Assembly: GCA_046080125.1 (NCBI GenBank)
Contig: JBJTTJ010000078.1
Span: forward strand, 1-64,000
Source of the DNA: Cuspidothrix sp046080125
GTDB taxonomy: Bacteria; Cyanobacteriota; Cyanobacteriia; Cyanobacteriales; Nostocaceae
Direction of reading: 5' to 3'
DNA length: 64,000 nt
Position 1 is the first letter of the stretch. Each line of letters begins with the position of its first letter. The translations under genes and the position numbers were made by a program. The notes beneath the pieces are model-generated. The model did no database searches. It saw nothing but the letters and a program-made list of their open reading frames with translations, and was not told the DNA's origin. This document shows, in pieces, positions 1 through 8,058 of this stretch.

Positions 1-139
1 AGAAGTAGAAAAAACCCTAGCAAATATGGCTGGAAATTATAGCCAAGTACAAAAACTCTATGAACAATTGGAAAAGCTCAAACAAGATATTGATATCGCC
101 ACCGAACGCTGGTTAGAATTAGCAGAAATGGAGTCTTAG
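1..139 (+). CDS. ABC-F family ATPase, C-terminal end (partial)
   Basis: Only the last 45 codons are inside the window, read from base 2 and ending with TAG at 137-139. The peptide is a charged coiled-coil tail rich in Lys, Gln and Glu that ends in ERWLELAEMES. Tails of the form ERWLELEE are typical of the C-terminal arm of ABC-F translation factors (Uup/EttA type), soluble ATPases that act on ribosomes. No ATPase motif is visible, so the family call rests on the tail alone. The next gene starts 6 bases downstream on the same strand. Confidence 0.6.
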   Translation, partial: EVEKTLANMAGNYSQVQKLYEQLEKLKQDIDIATERWLELAEMES

Positions 140-145
140 CCCATT

Positions 146-1045
146 ATGTGTATATCTTACCAAAACCAGGGCAATGTGGTATTTTATGGTGATGCTATCA
201 ACATATTATCAAATCATATTGCTTCAGAATCAGTTGATTTAATTTTTGCAGATCCTCCCTATAATATAGGGAAAAAATTTGCTAATTTTCATGATAAATG
301 GGATTCAGAAGAAGACTATGTAAACTGGTCATACAACTGGCTAGATGAATGTATTCGTATCCTCAAACCCAATGGTACATTATATGTAATGACAAGTACA
401 CAAGCGATGCCTTATTTTGATATTTACTTGAGAAAAAAATTAACTATTCTCAGTCGGATAATTTGGTATTATGATAGTTCTGGAGTTCAAGCGACAAAAT
501 ACTTTGGTTCAATGTATGAACCTATCCTGCATTGTGTCAAGGATAAAAATAACTATATTTTTAATGCAGACAATATAAAAGTTGAAGCAAAAACCGGATC
601 ACAACGTAAATTAATTGATTACAGAAAATCAGTTCCCACTGCCTATAATACAGAAAAAGTCCCTGGTAATGCTTGGTATTTTCCCCGTGTGAGATATCGA
701 ATGGAAGAGTATGAAAATCACCCTTCACAAAAACCCGAGTCTTTACTAGAAAGAATTATTTTAGCAAGTAGTCATCAAGATAGTTTAATACTTGATCCCT
801 TTGCTGGAACGTTTACTACTGCTGCTGTCGCTAAACGCTTAGGTAGAAAATCTATGAGTATTGAATCTCAAGAAGAATATTTAAAAATTGGTTTAAGACG
901 AGTTTTAGAAATGCAAGAATATCAAGGAGAAAAACTATTACCTATTCTAAAAAATCATCATATAAAAAATAAAAATGGACAGAAATTAGCTTTAGATGTA
1001 AATGTCATACAGGGGAGTCTTTTTGGTGGCAATATTACAACATGA
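146..1045 (+). CDS. Site-specific DNA methyltransferase (beta-class, DPPY)
   Basis: A 299-residue amino-methyltransferase that would transfer a methyl group from SAM to an exocyclic amino group of adenine or cytosine in duplex DNA. Catalytic motif IV, DPPYNIG, lies at residues 36-42. The SAM-binding motifs come late: HPSQKP near 192-197 (motif X) and LDPFAGTFTT at 216-225 (motif I, where the usual GSGTT is GTFTT). The order IV before X and I is the beta class, which includes many N6-adenine and N4-cytosine enzymes. The target site cannot be read from the sequence. The gene follows the ABC-F gene by 6 bp. A short reading frame overlapping its end may be the remnant of a partner nuclease, so the enzyme may now be an orphan. 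Confidence 0.9.
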   Translation: MCISYQNQGNVVFYGDAINILSNHIASESVDLIFADPPYNIGKKFANFHDKWDSEEDYVNWSYNWLDECIRILKPNGTLYVMTSTQAMPYFDIYLRKKLTILSRIIWYYDSSGVQATKYFGSMYEPILHCVKDKNNYIFNADNIKVEAKTGSQRKLIDYRKSVPTAYNTEKVPGNAWYFPRVRYRMEEYENHPSQKPESLLERIILASSHQDSLILDPFAGTFTTAAVAKRLGRKSMSIESQEEYLKIGLRRVLEMQEYQGEKLLPILKNHHIKNKNGQKLALDVNVIQGSLFGGNITT

Positions 1046-1181
1046 TTTTACTCAAACAATAATTACGATTCTGAATCAATACTTTCCTGTCTATGGAGAA
1101 ATTATTTTCAATAATAGTCATTTATTGCAGTATCTAAATATTAAAACTAAGGCTAATGAAATAATAGAAGACGAACAATAA
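1026..1181 (+). pseudogene. Possible truncated restriction-endonuclease N-terminus
   Basis: A short reading frame (GTG at 1026, or TTG at 1023) overlaps the last 20 bases of the methyltransferase in another frame and stops at TAA 1179-1181 after 51 codons. Its peptide includes VAILQHDFTQTIITILNQYF and then LLQYLNIKTKANE. From memory, LLQYLNIKT-type segments occur near the start of several type II restriction enzymes encoded beside such methyltransferases; this is not a verified match. The overlap suggests translational coupling and the abrupt stop suggests truncation. It could instead be a chance frame. Confidence 0.35.
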
Positions 1182-1233
1182 ATAGAGGAAATTATAAATT
1201 AATAAAATACAATTATTTAACTACAAATTACCC

Positions 1234-2091
1234 ATGACTAATTCTGCCTTATTTATCGGGTTAATCACCTTAGATTTAATTTATCTAGCCCAAACTCCAC
1301 CCCGAAATAATCAAAAAATAGTCGCTACCGACCACACCGTAGCCGCAGGAGGACCGGCTACCAATGCTGCTGTTACTTGTAGTTATTTAGGTACTAAAAG
1401 CACAGTTTTAGGTGTACTAGGTTCTCATCCCATGACACAGCTAATTTATAGCGATTTGGAAAATTATCAAGTGAGAATTATTGACTTAGATGGGGATAAA
1501 AATACACCCCCACCAGTATCTTCTATTATTGTCACCCAAAACACGGGCGAAAGAGCAGTAATTTCGATTAATGCTGTAAAAACTCAAGCTGATATTAACT
1601 CTATTCCTCCAAATATTTTAGACAATATTGATATTATTTTAATTGATGGACATCAAATGGCCATAAGTCAAATTATTGCCCAAACGGCTAAAACTAAAAA
1701 TATTCCTGTTGTCATTGATGGTGGTAGCTGGAAACCAGGATTTGAGAACATATTACCGTTTGTAGATTATGCTATTTGTTCCGCTAATTTTTATCCCCCT
1801 CACTGCCAAAATCAACCAGATGTTTTTACCTATTTGCAAAATTTTTCCATTCGCCATATTGCCATTACCCATGGTGAAAAGCCCATACAATATTTAACTC
1901 ATGGTGTATCTGGTGTGGTAAATGTGCCAAAAATACATCCTGTTGATACACTAGGCGCGGGAGATATTTTTCATGGTGCTTTCTGTCACCATATCTTGAG
2001 TCACAGTTTTACTGATACTCTAGCTTTATCTGCTGATATTGCGGCTACAGCTTGTCAGTATTTTGGTACACGTCATTGGATGAACTTATGA
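1234..2091 (+). CDS. PfkB-family carbohydrate kinase
   Basis: A 285-residue ribokinase/PfkB-type sugar kinase, expected to phosphorylate a small sugar or nucleoside with ATP in the cytoplasm. The N-terminal family signature AAGGPATNAAVTCSYLG lies near residues 37-53. The C-terminal signature DTLGAGDIFHGAF (near 236-248) holds the catalytic Asp in GAGD and the anion hole. Length is normal. The substrate cannot be assigned; the nearest well-known relatives are ribokinase and ketohexokinase types. The stop codon overlaps the start of the next gene (ATGA, 2088-2091), so the kinase and the CysQ-like phosphatase are probably translated as a coupled pair. Confidence 0.88.
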   Translation: MTNSALFIGLITLDLIYLAQTPPRNNQKIVATDHTVAAGGPATNAAVTCSYLGTKSTVLGVLGSHPMTQLIYSDLENYQVRIIDLDGDKNTPPPVSSIIVTQNTGERAVISINAVKTQADINSIPPNILDNIDIILIDGHQMAISQIIAQTAKTKNIPVVIDGGSWKPGFENILPFVDYAICSANFYPPHCQNQPDVFTYLQNFSIRHIAITHGEKPIQYLTHGVSGVVNVPKIHPVDTLGAGDIFHGAFCHHILSHSFTDTLALSADIAATACQYFGTRHWMNL

Positions 2092-2948
2092 AAGACTTAT
2101 CAGAAATTTTAATTATTGCCCGAGAAATAGGTTGGGGAGCGTCCAAATTACTGAGTTCTTATTATCACGGTACTGCTTCAGCATCAGATTTAGAGATTAA
2201 GTATAAAGATAACGAACCTGTGACGGTTGCAGATATAGCTGTGAGTGAATATATCTTGTCACAGCTTAAATATGCTTTAGGTGAGGCAGATTTTGGTTAT
2301 ATCAGTGAAGAAACCTATAAATCACAACAGGAGAAAAATCCCCATGAGTGGGTATGGATTATTGATCCTTTAGATGGTACAAAAGACTTTATTAATAAAA
2401 CTGGGGAATATGCCATTCATATTGCCTTAGTTCGAGGAACACAGCCGATATTAGCGGTTGTAGCTATTCCAGAAACACAAACCCTATATTATGCCATCAG
2501 AGGTGGTGGAACTTTTAGAGAAACTGCCAATGGTTCTGTAGCGGTGCGAGTTAATTCTACTAAAAATATTCAAGATTTAATTTTGGTTGTCAGTCGTTCA
2601 CATCGCAATGATAGGTTAGAATATCTATTACAACATTTACCCTGTCAAAATCAAAAGGCAATTGGTAGCATAGGTTGCAAAATTGCCGCGATTATTGAAC
2701 AGCAAGCAGATGTTTACATATCCTTGTCTGGTAAGTCCGCACCTAAAGATTGGGATATGGCTGCTCCTGAACTAATTCTTACCGAAGCAGGTGGCCAATT
2801 TACCCATTTTGACTACACGCCTTTAGCATATAACACAGGTGATATTCATCAATGGGGGGATTTACTAGCAAGTAATCACCATCATCATCAAGCACTGTGT
2901 TTAGAAGCTAAAAAGATTGTCACACAGTTTACTATTCCAGTCATCTAG
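2088..2948 (+). CDS. cysQ: 3'(2'),5'-bisphosphate nucleotidase (CysQ-like inositol monophosphatase family)
   Basis: A 286-residue Mg-dependent phosphatase of the inositol monophosphatase superfamily. In the CysQ role it removes the 3'-phosphate from PAP left over from sulfate activation. The metal-binding motif WIIDPLDGTKDF has its aspartates at 93 and 96, preceded by SEE near residue 74. The second motif, KDWDMAAPELILTEAGG, is near the C terminus. ATG at 2088 is chosen because it overlaps the kinase stop as ATGA and gives the usual CysQ N terminus; a TTG 36 bases upstream would add an unnatural extension inside the kinase. Substrate choice between PAP and inositol phosphates is inferred from motif style only. 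Confidence 0.85.
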   Translation: MKDLSEILIIAREIGWGASKLLSSYYHGTASASDLEIKYKDNEPVTVADIAVSEYILSQLKYALGEADFGYISEETYKSQQEKNPHEWVWIIDPLDGTKDFINKTGEYAIHIALVRGTQPILAVVAIPETQTLYYAIRGGGTFRETANGSVAVRVNSTKNIQDLILVVSRSHRNDRLEYLLQHLPCQNQKAIGSIGCKIAAIIEQQADVYISLSGKSAPKDWDMAAPELILTEAGGQFTHFDYTPLAYNTGDIHQWGDLLASNHHHHQALCLEAKKIVTQFTIPVI

Positions 2949-3010
2949 CGTTGATAAAGGTAATTTCGGTTACAACGCTAGTTATTCGAGTGCGAAAAGT
3001 TGCTTATTAT

Positions 3011-3039
3011 GAGTTGATATTCTCATGTAGTGCTATACT
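3011..3039 (+). promoter_or_regulatory. Candidate promoter of the rbp-rpsU unit
   Basis: TATACT at 3034-3039 is a good -10 box. The best-spaced -35 is weak (GAGTTG at 3011-3016, 17-bp spacer); TTGATA at 3014-3019 is better but its spacer is only 14 bp. It would give a leader of about 100 bases before the rbp start, which fits the long 5' UTRs known for cyanobacterial rbp genes. Confidence 0.35.
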
Positions 3040-3094
3040 TGAGGATATAAAGATTATTTTCGGTTGAGTAAGTCGTTTTAAGATTTTTTAATGC

Positions 3095-3137
3095 GTCTCT
3101 CCGAATCTAACTCTCTCTACTCTCTGGTTTCGGAGAC
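3095..3137 (+). promoter_or_regulatory. 5' UTR hairpin covering the rbp ribosome binding site
   Basis: CTCCGAA (3099-3105) pairs with TTCGGAG (3129-3135), and the stem can extend to GTC/GAC with a small bulge. The GGAG at 3132-3135 is the only good Shine-Dalgarno sequence for the ATG at 3146, so it would be paired. This suggests structure-controlled translation. Confidence 0.45.
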
Positions 3138-3145
3138 CATATTCT

Positions 3146-3469
3146 ATGTCAATTTACGTTGGAAATTTGTCCTATCAGGTAACGGAAGAAGACCTGAAAC
3201 AGGCATTTGCTGAGTACGGAACAGTTAATCGTGTACAATTACCTACAGACCGGGAAACTGGTCGCCCTAGAGGTTTTGCCTTTGTAGAAATGTCAAAAGA
3301 AACCGAAGAGGCAGCAGCTATTGAAGCTCTTGATGGTGCTGAATGGATGGGTCGTGATTTGAAAGTGAACAAAGCTAAACCCCGCGAAGAAAGAGGTTCT
3401 TCCCGTGGTGGTGGCGGTGGCTGGAATCGCGGTAGTGGTGGTGGCGGCGGCGGTAATCGTCGCTATTAG
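3146..3469 (+). CDS. rbp: RNA-binding protein with one RRM and glycine-rich tail (Rbp)
   Basis: A 107-residue single-RRM protein of the cyanobacterial Rbp family, small cytoplasmic RNA chaperones often induced by cold. RNP2 is IYVGNL (residues 3-8) and RNP1 is RGFAFVEM (42-49), both with the aromatic residues that stack on RNA. After residue about 80 the chain becomes basic and glycine-rich (RGGGGGWNRGSGGGGG), as in the cold-induced subgroup. The order rbp then rpsU on one strand is the known arrangement for Anabaena rbpA1, and supports the call. A hairpin in the leader covers the ribosome binding site and a terminator-like hairpin lies between the two genes. Confidence 0.95.
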   Translation: MSIYVGNLSYQVTEEDLKQAFAEYGTVNRVQLPTDRETGRPRGFAFVEMSKETEEAAAIEALDGAEWMGRDLKVNKAKPREERGSSRGGGGGWNRGSGGGGGGNRRY

Positions 3470-3498
3470 GGCTGTTAAAAAAAACTAACTTCTAGAGT

Positions 3499-3546
3499 TT
3501 CCAGCAGATACAGCCATTAAGCTAAATGCTGCTGGAATATTTTATT
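3499..3546 (+). terminator. Terminator-like hairpin between rbp and rpsU
   Basis: TTCCAGCAG (3499-3507) is perfectly complementary to CTGCTGGAA (3529-3537), followed by TATTTTATTTT. It would end most rbp transcripts and let some read into rpsU, giving more Rbp than S21. Confidence 0.6.
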
Positions 3547-3592
3547 TTAGCTCTGGCTCTCAAATATTCATGGAAAATACGGAGGAATAGGA

Positions 3593-3790
3593 ATGACACA
3601 AGTGGTACTGGGTGAAAATGAAGGAATTGAGTCAGCACTGCGAAGATTCAAGCGGGAAGTTTCTAAAGCGGGAATTTTCCAAGATATGCGGAAAAAGCGT
3701 CATTTTGAAACACCTTTAGAAAAAGAAAAACGTAAAGCGATAGCTAGACACAAGCAGCGTCGTCAACAACGTTCTCGCTTCAAACGATAG
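3593..3790 (+). CDS. rpsU: 30S ribosomal protein S21
   Basis: A 65-residue, strongly basic protein with the S21 pattern: VVLGENEGIESALRRFKREV at the start, then KAGIFQDMRKKRHFETPLEK and an Arg/Lys tail (RHKQRRQQRSRFKR). S21 sits on the 30S platform near the anti-Shine-Dalgarno end of 16S rRNA and aids initiation. Length is normal for bacteria. GGAGGAATAGG precedes the ATG. It follows rbp on the same strand, a conserved cyanobacterial pair. Its last 11 bases overlap the end of the convergent hydrolase gene. Confidence 0.96.
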   Translation: MTQVVLGENEGIESALRRFKREVSKAGIFQDMRKKRHFETPLEKEKRKAIARHKQRRQQRSRFKR

Positions 3791-4808
3791 ATTTTGAGTC
3801 ATGTCTGCTAAAACTGGAAATCCTGTCAGGATTTCCTTTCTGGGGTTTTGCTTCTGAATTTGACTCAATCGGGGGCGCTGAACCCCTATAATTGATTGTT
3901 GAGATGAGATTGAGCGAAAATAATGGGTTATATTTTTGCAAAATTCCCATCACTACCGCAGGTACTTCCAAATGTGGAAGTATTCCCGTATCTGATATTT
4001 CGTGAAAAGCTGTAATGACATTAGGATTTAAACTTGCCAGTCGTCGTCCTAATTGAACATTGGTAAATTGTGCTTTTTCACCCCACAACATTACAGTGGG
4101 AATTTGAAGTTGTGGAATATATAAACTCAAATCAAAATAAAGATTTCCCCGTAAAAATGCCAAAGCAGCAAATTTGGCTTGATGCTGTCGCGCAGAAGTT
4201 AAATAAGCATTTACCATTTCTTGAGTCACTCTTTCTGGTTTCGCAAAAAGAAAACTTTGTAAAAAGTTCCTGACTGCAATTTCATTTTCTGCACCCAAAG
4301 CATAAATTAAATTATCTACCAAAGGTGTATTAATTAAAGAAAGTGGTAATCTTCTTTCTGCACCTTCTCCAAAATCATTAAAACCAGTAGGACAAACTAA
4401 AAATAAAGCTTTGAATAAATTGGGATAAGTGACAGCGAGACGAATGGAAAAAGCCGCAGTTAAGGAAGATGCTACTACAGTAACAGGTTGATTACAAGTT
4501 TGATTAATAAACTCAAAAATCGTAGTTAAATAATCTTGAATTTGATAATCTCGCGCTGGATGAGCCGATTTTCCCCAACCAATTAAATCTGGGGCTAAAA
4601 TTCGATATTGTGCAGCATAAGCTGGGTAAATTTTCGACCATTCATAAGCAGAAGCACCTCCTCCAAAATTATGTAAAAACAATAATGGGGGTAAATCTTG
4701 ATCTTTGGTATTTTCCCAAGGTGTGCTAACTTGGGTATAGTAAACCATTGTGCCTAAAGACGTATGAGTGAATTTACTCCCAAAACCTGGAGGTTGAAAT
4801 TTCAGCAT
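3780..4808 (-). CDS. Alpha/beta-fold hydrolase
   Basis: A 342-residue alpha/beta hydrolase of unknown substrate. FLHNFGGG (44-51) is the oxyanion-hole HG-type loop, and LAPDLIGWGKSAHP (71-84) is the usual strand-4 region. The nucleophile elbow is VVASSLTAAF, so Ser115 sits in A-S-S-L-T rather than GxSxG; small residues at both ends keep the Sm-x-Nu-x-Sm rule. LWGEKAQF and ILPHLEVP are the likely acid and histidine regions. The last 40 or so residues are low-complexity and extend past the fold. It lies 3 bp after the HugZ-like gene on the same strand, so the two are probably co-transcribed. It ends convergently with rpsU, overlapping by 11 bp. Confidence 0.85.
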   Translation of the reverse strand: MLKFQPPGFGSKFTHTSLGTMVYYTQVSTPWENTKDQDLPPLLFLHNFGGGASAYEWSKIYPAYAAQYRILAPDLIGWGKSAHPARDYQIQDYLTTIFEFINQTCNQPVTVVASSLTAAFSIRLAVTYPNLFKALFLVCPTGFNDFGEGAERRLPLSLINTPLVDNLIYALGAENEIAVRNFLQSFLFAKPERVTQEMVNAYLTSARQHQAKFAALAFLRGNLYFDLSLYIPQLQIPTVMLWGEKAQFTNVQLGRRLASLNPNVITAFHEISDTGILPHLEVPAVVMGILQKYNPLFSLNLISTINYRGSAPPIESNSEAKPQKGNPDRISSFSRHDSKSIV

Positions 4809-4811
4809 AAT

Positions 4812-5315
4812 TTAAGAAAGTGAATCTTTGGTAATTTGGACAAGTTGATTTATATTACTACCATGAATATTATAAGCAGCCCCAAACCCAATTACAAAAC
4901 GTCCACTATGGGGTGTAAGTCGTAAAATCCGAAAGTCTGGTAAACTACGTAATGTGCCAATCAATTCTCCAAACTGAATTTGGAATTTATCTACAATTTC
5001 TTGCCATTGTTCTGTTTCTCTTGGTACTAAAGTTGCAGTACAATCAAAATTTAACCGCCGACGGGCAAAAATTTGTTTAGTTTTAGCTTCATCATCAATA
5101 AATAAAACACTCAGATGGGGATTATCTTGAATGTTTTGTGTATGGATAGCTAGTCCACTCACGTAAATATAGATGTTTTTTTCATTATCCATGACAAAAG
5201 GAGCATAACTAGCATTAGGAATTCCCTGTCTACTCACGGTACTAATAATAATACTGGTAAACTCTTCGGGAAATTTTTCATATTCAGCTTGGGCTTTTTC
5301 CAATTGATTCATCAT
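4812..5315 (-). CDS. HugZ-like pyridoxamine 5'-phosphate oxidase family protein
   Basis: A 167-residue split-barrel protein of the PNPOx-like/HugZ family, whose members bind heme or flavin and take part in heme degradation or redox reactions. The core reads IIISTVSRQGIPNASYAPFV, a typical first strand pair, followed by IYIYVSGLAIHTQNI and a C-terminal FRILRLTPHSGRFVIGFGAAY segment that matches HugZ C-termini. Length is short for HugZ proteins with a C-terminal DUF2470 domain, so this is the barrel-only form. Two adjacent ATGs (5315, 5312) are possible starts. It is the first gene of a two-gene unit with the hydrolase. Confidence 0.8.
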   Translation of the reverse strand: MMNQLEKAQAEYEKFPEEFTSIIISTVSRQGIPNASYAPFVMDNEKNIYIYVSGLAIHTQNIQDNPHLSVLFIDDEAKTKQIFARRRLNFDCTATLVPRETEQWQEIVDKFQIQFGELIGTLRSLPDFRILRLTPHSGRFVIGFGAAYNIHGSNINQLVQITKDSLS

Positions 5316-5560
5316 AACATAGCAGGAGGGAAATCCTTATCCTGTATAATTTTTAATTTTCAATTTGTATCTCATTCAACTGCATACTGCTATATTACTT
5401 TAACGAACCGCAGAGGCGCGCAGAACGTAGAGGAAGAGAAAAACAGATGTTGAAATTTTATCTGGGACTGTTATATTATACCCACGATTGGATATTTTTT
5501 CACCATATACACATAAACTTGGTACAATAAGAATAAAATAGAGTGGTTAATATAGTGACT

Positions 5561-7045
5561 ATGAATAATAACAATAGTTCTCGCTGGGATTTGTGCAGGT
5601 TTATCAAAACCCTCACTTATTTTGAAGTATTTCCGCTTCTGAACTGGATGGGGAAATTATTTCAAGGTAGTCCTAAAGATAATCAAGATATATCAAAAGC
5701 AGGAAGTAATATGGGTGTAATTTTGGTAGCCGGTGCAACGGGTGGTGTGGGTAAAAGAGTTGTGAAAAAATTGGTAGCACAAGGGTACAATGTGCGCTGT
5801 TTAGTCCGAGATATTGACAAAGCGCGGGCAATTTTGGGAGATGATATTAATTTAGTAGTTGGAGATATTACGAAAGCAGAAACTTTGACTAATTTAGTCA
5901 TGGCTAATATTCAAGCTGTTATTTGTTGTACAGCAGTGCGTGTGCAACCAGTTGAAGGAGATACGCCAGATAGAGCAAAATATAATCAAGGTGTGAAGTT
6001 TTATCTACCAGAAATTGTGGGAGATACGCCTGAAAATGTTGAATATCAAGGTGTGAAAAATTTAGTGGCAGCAGCTGCAAAATATTTGGTTACTGTGGGT
6101 GAAAAACCTATCTTTGATTTTACTAAACCGTCATCGGAAATTAAAAATATCTGGGGTGCGTTAGATGATGTAGTTATGGGTGGGGTGAGTGCAAGTAGTT
6201 TGCAAATTAGGGAAAATACAGCCGTATTTACGGGAAATGTTTCTACTGCTAATTCGGGAGGTTTTGCTTCTGTCAGAACTAAGAATCTTTCACCAGTTCT
6301 TAATTTATCTGGTTATCAAGGTGTCAAGTTACGGGTTAAAGGTGACGGACAACGTTATAAAATATTTTTACGCACAGAGTCAACTTGGGACGGAGTTGGG
6401 TATAGCTATTCTTTCGATACTGTTGCTAATACTTGGCTAGATATTCAGATTCCTTTTGCAGATTTAATTCCCGTATTTCGTGCTAAGGTCGTTAAAGATT
6501 GTCCACCAATAGATGCTAGTAAAGTTTGTTCTTTGCAACTGATGTTGAGTAAGTTTGAATATGATGGTGCTTTAAATCCTAAATTTTCTGCGGGTATTTT
6601 CACGCTGGAAGTTGAATCAATCCAAGCTTATGGTGGGGAAGCTTTACCTCAATTTATATTCATCAGTTCTGCGGGGGTAACTCGTCCAGGAAGACCAGGA
6701 ATTAATTTAGATGAAGAACCGCCAGCAGTAAGATTAAATGACCAATTGGGAGGAATTTTAACTTGGAAGTTACGCGGAGAAGAAAGTGTCAAAATTAGTG
6801 GAATTCCCTATACAATTATTAGACCTTGTGCTTTGACAGAAACAGCAGGAGGAAAGCAATTAATCTTTGAACAAGGTGATAATATTAGGGGTAAAATTAG
6901 CCGTGATGATGTGGCAGAAATTTGTGTACAAGCAATTAAAGAACCAAAGGCAAGTTACTTAACTTTTGAAGTAAAAGAAACTGAAGCAACTGCTGATAGT
7001 CCTGATTGGAGAAATCTATTTTCTAGGTTACAATCTGATAAATAG
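5561..7045 (+). CDS. SDR-type NAD(P)-binding protein with inserted CIA30 domain
   Basis: A 494-residue two-part protein. ILVAGATGGVGKRVVKKL gives a Rossmann GxxGxxG early in the chain. About residues 160-350 hold a CIA30 beta-sandwich (IWGALDDVVMGGVSAS, then SGGFASVRTKN). The SDR fold resumes with FIFISSAGVTRPGRP and YTIIRPCALTE. An SDR split by CIA30 is the architecture of plant HCF173, which helps psbA translation; whether this protein shares that role is inference. The first 50 residues (FIKTLTYFEVFPLLNWMGKL) are an amphipathic extension that may attach it to membrane. ATG at 5561 is preferred over the in-frame GTG at 5543. A likely terminator follows. Confidence 0.85.
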   Translation: MNNNNSSRWDLCRFIKTLTYFEVFPLLNWMGKLFQGSPKDNQDISKAGSNMGVILVAGATGGVGKRVVKKLVAQGYNVRCLVRDIDKARAILGDDINLVVGDITKAETLTNLVMANIQAVICCTAVRVQPVEGDTPDRAKYNQGVKFYLPEIVGDTPENVEYQGVKNLVAAAAKYLVTVGEKPIFDFTKPSSEIKNIWGALDDVVMGGVSASSLQIRENTAVFTGNVSTANSGGFASVRTKNLSPVLNLSGYQGVKLRVKGDGQRYKIFLRTESTWDGVGYSYSFDTVANTWLDIQIPFADLIPVFRAKVVKDCPPIDASKVCSLQLMLSKFEYDGALNPKFSAGIFTLEVESIQAYGGEALPQFIFISSAGVTRPGRPGINLDEEPPAVRLNDQLGGILTWKLRGEESVKISGIPYTIIRPCALTETAGGKQLIFEQGDNIRGKISRDDVAEICVQAIKEPKASYLTFEVKETEATADSPDWRNLFSRLQSDK

Positions 7046-7067
7046 ATGTTGATTAATTAGGGATTTT

Positions 7068-7105
7068 GTTGGGTTTTATTTTTCAACCCAACCAACAGTT
7101 TTTTT
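7068..7105 (+). terminator. Rho-independent terminator after the SDR/CIA30 gene
   Basis: GTTGGGTT (7068-7075) pairs with AACCCAAC (7085-7092), and a run of seven T follows at 7099-7105. The stem belongs to the same GTTGGGTT/AACCCAAC palindrome family seen near 25.4 and 60.2 kb. Confidence 0.65.
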
Positions 7106-7194
7106 ATAAGTGGGAATTTTGGCTGTAAACTGTTATATTTTAATCACGTCCATTAACTAATCAAAAATGTTGTAATTTCTCAATCACAACTATT

Positions 7195-7626
7195 ATGGAA
7201 ACTCAAGCACAACAACCCCAACTGGGAAATTCTACTTCACCACAAGGTATTTTATCTTTTTCTGGTGGAAACAATGGTAATTTGTTACAACTACCTACTG
7301 ATAGGCAATCGGAATCTGAATGGCAAAAAAGCAGTAGGCAAATTCCTGATTTCTTGAATAAACTACCAGGTTATTTAGGTAGTGCTTTTAACAAAAATAA
7401 ACAGAGTTTAATAACGCTGGTTTTAATTTTATCAGCTTTTGTCACAGTTAAGGTAGCGATCGCTATACTAGATGCTGTAAATGATTTACCTTTACTACAA
7501 CCGATTTTGGAGTTAATTGGTCTATTCTACTCTATCTGGTTTACTGTCCGTTATCTCATTAAATATGAGACTCGCCAAGAATTATCCCAGAAATTTAGCG
7601 CGTTCAAACAACAATCTTTAAGATAA
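7195..7626 (+). CDS. CAAD-domain (CURT1-related) thylakoid membrane protein
   Basis: A 143-residue protein with a polar Gln/Ser-rich N-terminus and a CAAD domain from about residue 60. This is an amphipathic helix (IPDFLNKLPGYLGSAFNKNK), two membrane helices (about 76-95 and 100-121), and a charged C-terminal helix. CAAD domains occur only in cyanobacteria and plastids. They are related to the CURT1/CurT proteins that bend thylakoid membranes, and also occur as anchors inside some aminoacyl-tRNA synthetases. This is the stand-alone form. It stands alone on its strand with a strong terminator. Confidence 0.85.
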   Translation: METQAQQPQLGNSTSPQGILSFSGGNNGNLLQLPTDRQSESEWQKSSRQIPDFLNKLPGYLGSAFNKNKQSLITLVLILSAFVTVKVAIAILDAVNDLPLLQPILELIGLFYSIWFTVRYLIKYETRQELSQKFSAFKQQSLR

Positions 7627-7633
7627 AGATATC

Positions 7634-7671
7634 AAAATGTAGGTTACTTATAGACTGGCCTACATTTTTTT
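7634..7671 (+). terminator. Rho-independent terminator after the CAAD gene
   Basis: AAAATGTAGG (7634-7643) is perfectly complementary to CCTACATTTT (7659-7668), and the T run continues to 7671. Confidence 0.75.
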
Positions 7672-7779
7672 GATTTTCTATTTATATGGCACGAAAAAAC
7701 TTTGTACCTCACTAGGATGGGAACGGCTATAATACTTTTTGTAACAACCTCAGTGTGATAAAAGTAAATATCCTATGAG

Positions 7780-8031
7780 TTATTCCCAAGTTGCTACATT
7801 TCGTAATACACTGGGAATTTCACCTTGTGAAAGTGGAAATTCTAAGATTGTTTCTCTATCACATAAATATCCTGATTCCATAAAGGATAAAAGCATTCTT
7901 GCCAGTGCAACCCACACTTCTGGTTCATATTCCCAATCAGTATAACGTTTAGCACGTCCAGCAATAGAACGCAACGCCCAAAAGTAAGAATTTCTGACTA
8001 CCACCCTTTTTAAATTCCGGTAGGTCTTCAT
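7780..8031 (-). CDS. Small hypothetical protein
   Basis: An 83-residue protein with no recognised family. It starts MKTYRNLKRVVVRNSYFWAL and continues with SIAGRAKRYTDWEYEPEVWVALARMLL, a basic then mixed alpha-helical pattern with several Trp, and no signal or membrane segment. ATG at 8031 is chosen; a TTG at 8058 would add nine residues. Codon use and the aromatic, regular composition look like a real gene, but neither neighbour suggests a role. It is transcribed away from the calpain-like gene. Confidence 0.5.
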   Translation of the reverse strand: MKTYRNLKRVVVRNSYFWALRSIAGRAKRYTDWEYEPEVWVALARMLLSFMESGYLCDRETILEFPLSQGEIPSVLRNVATWE

Positions 8032-8058
8032 AATCAATAAATAAAATGTTATTTTCAA

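Noticed and set aside
6189..6440. 83-codon frame inside the SDR/CIA30 gene
   Set aside because: Overlaps a well-supported gene in another frame; no domain.
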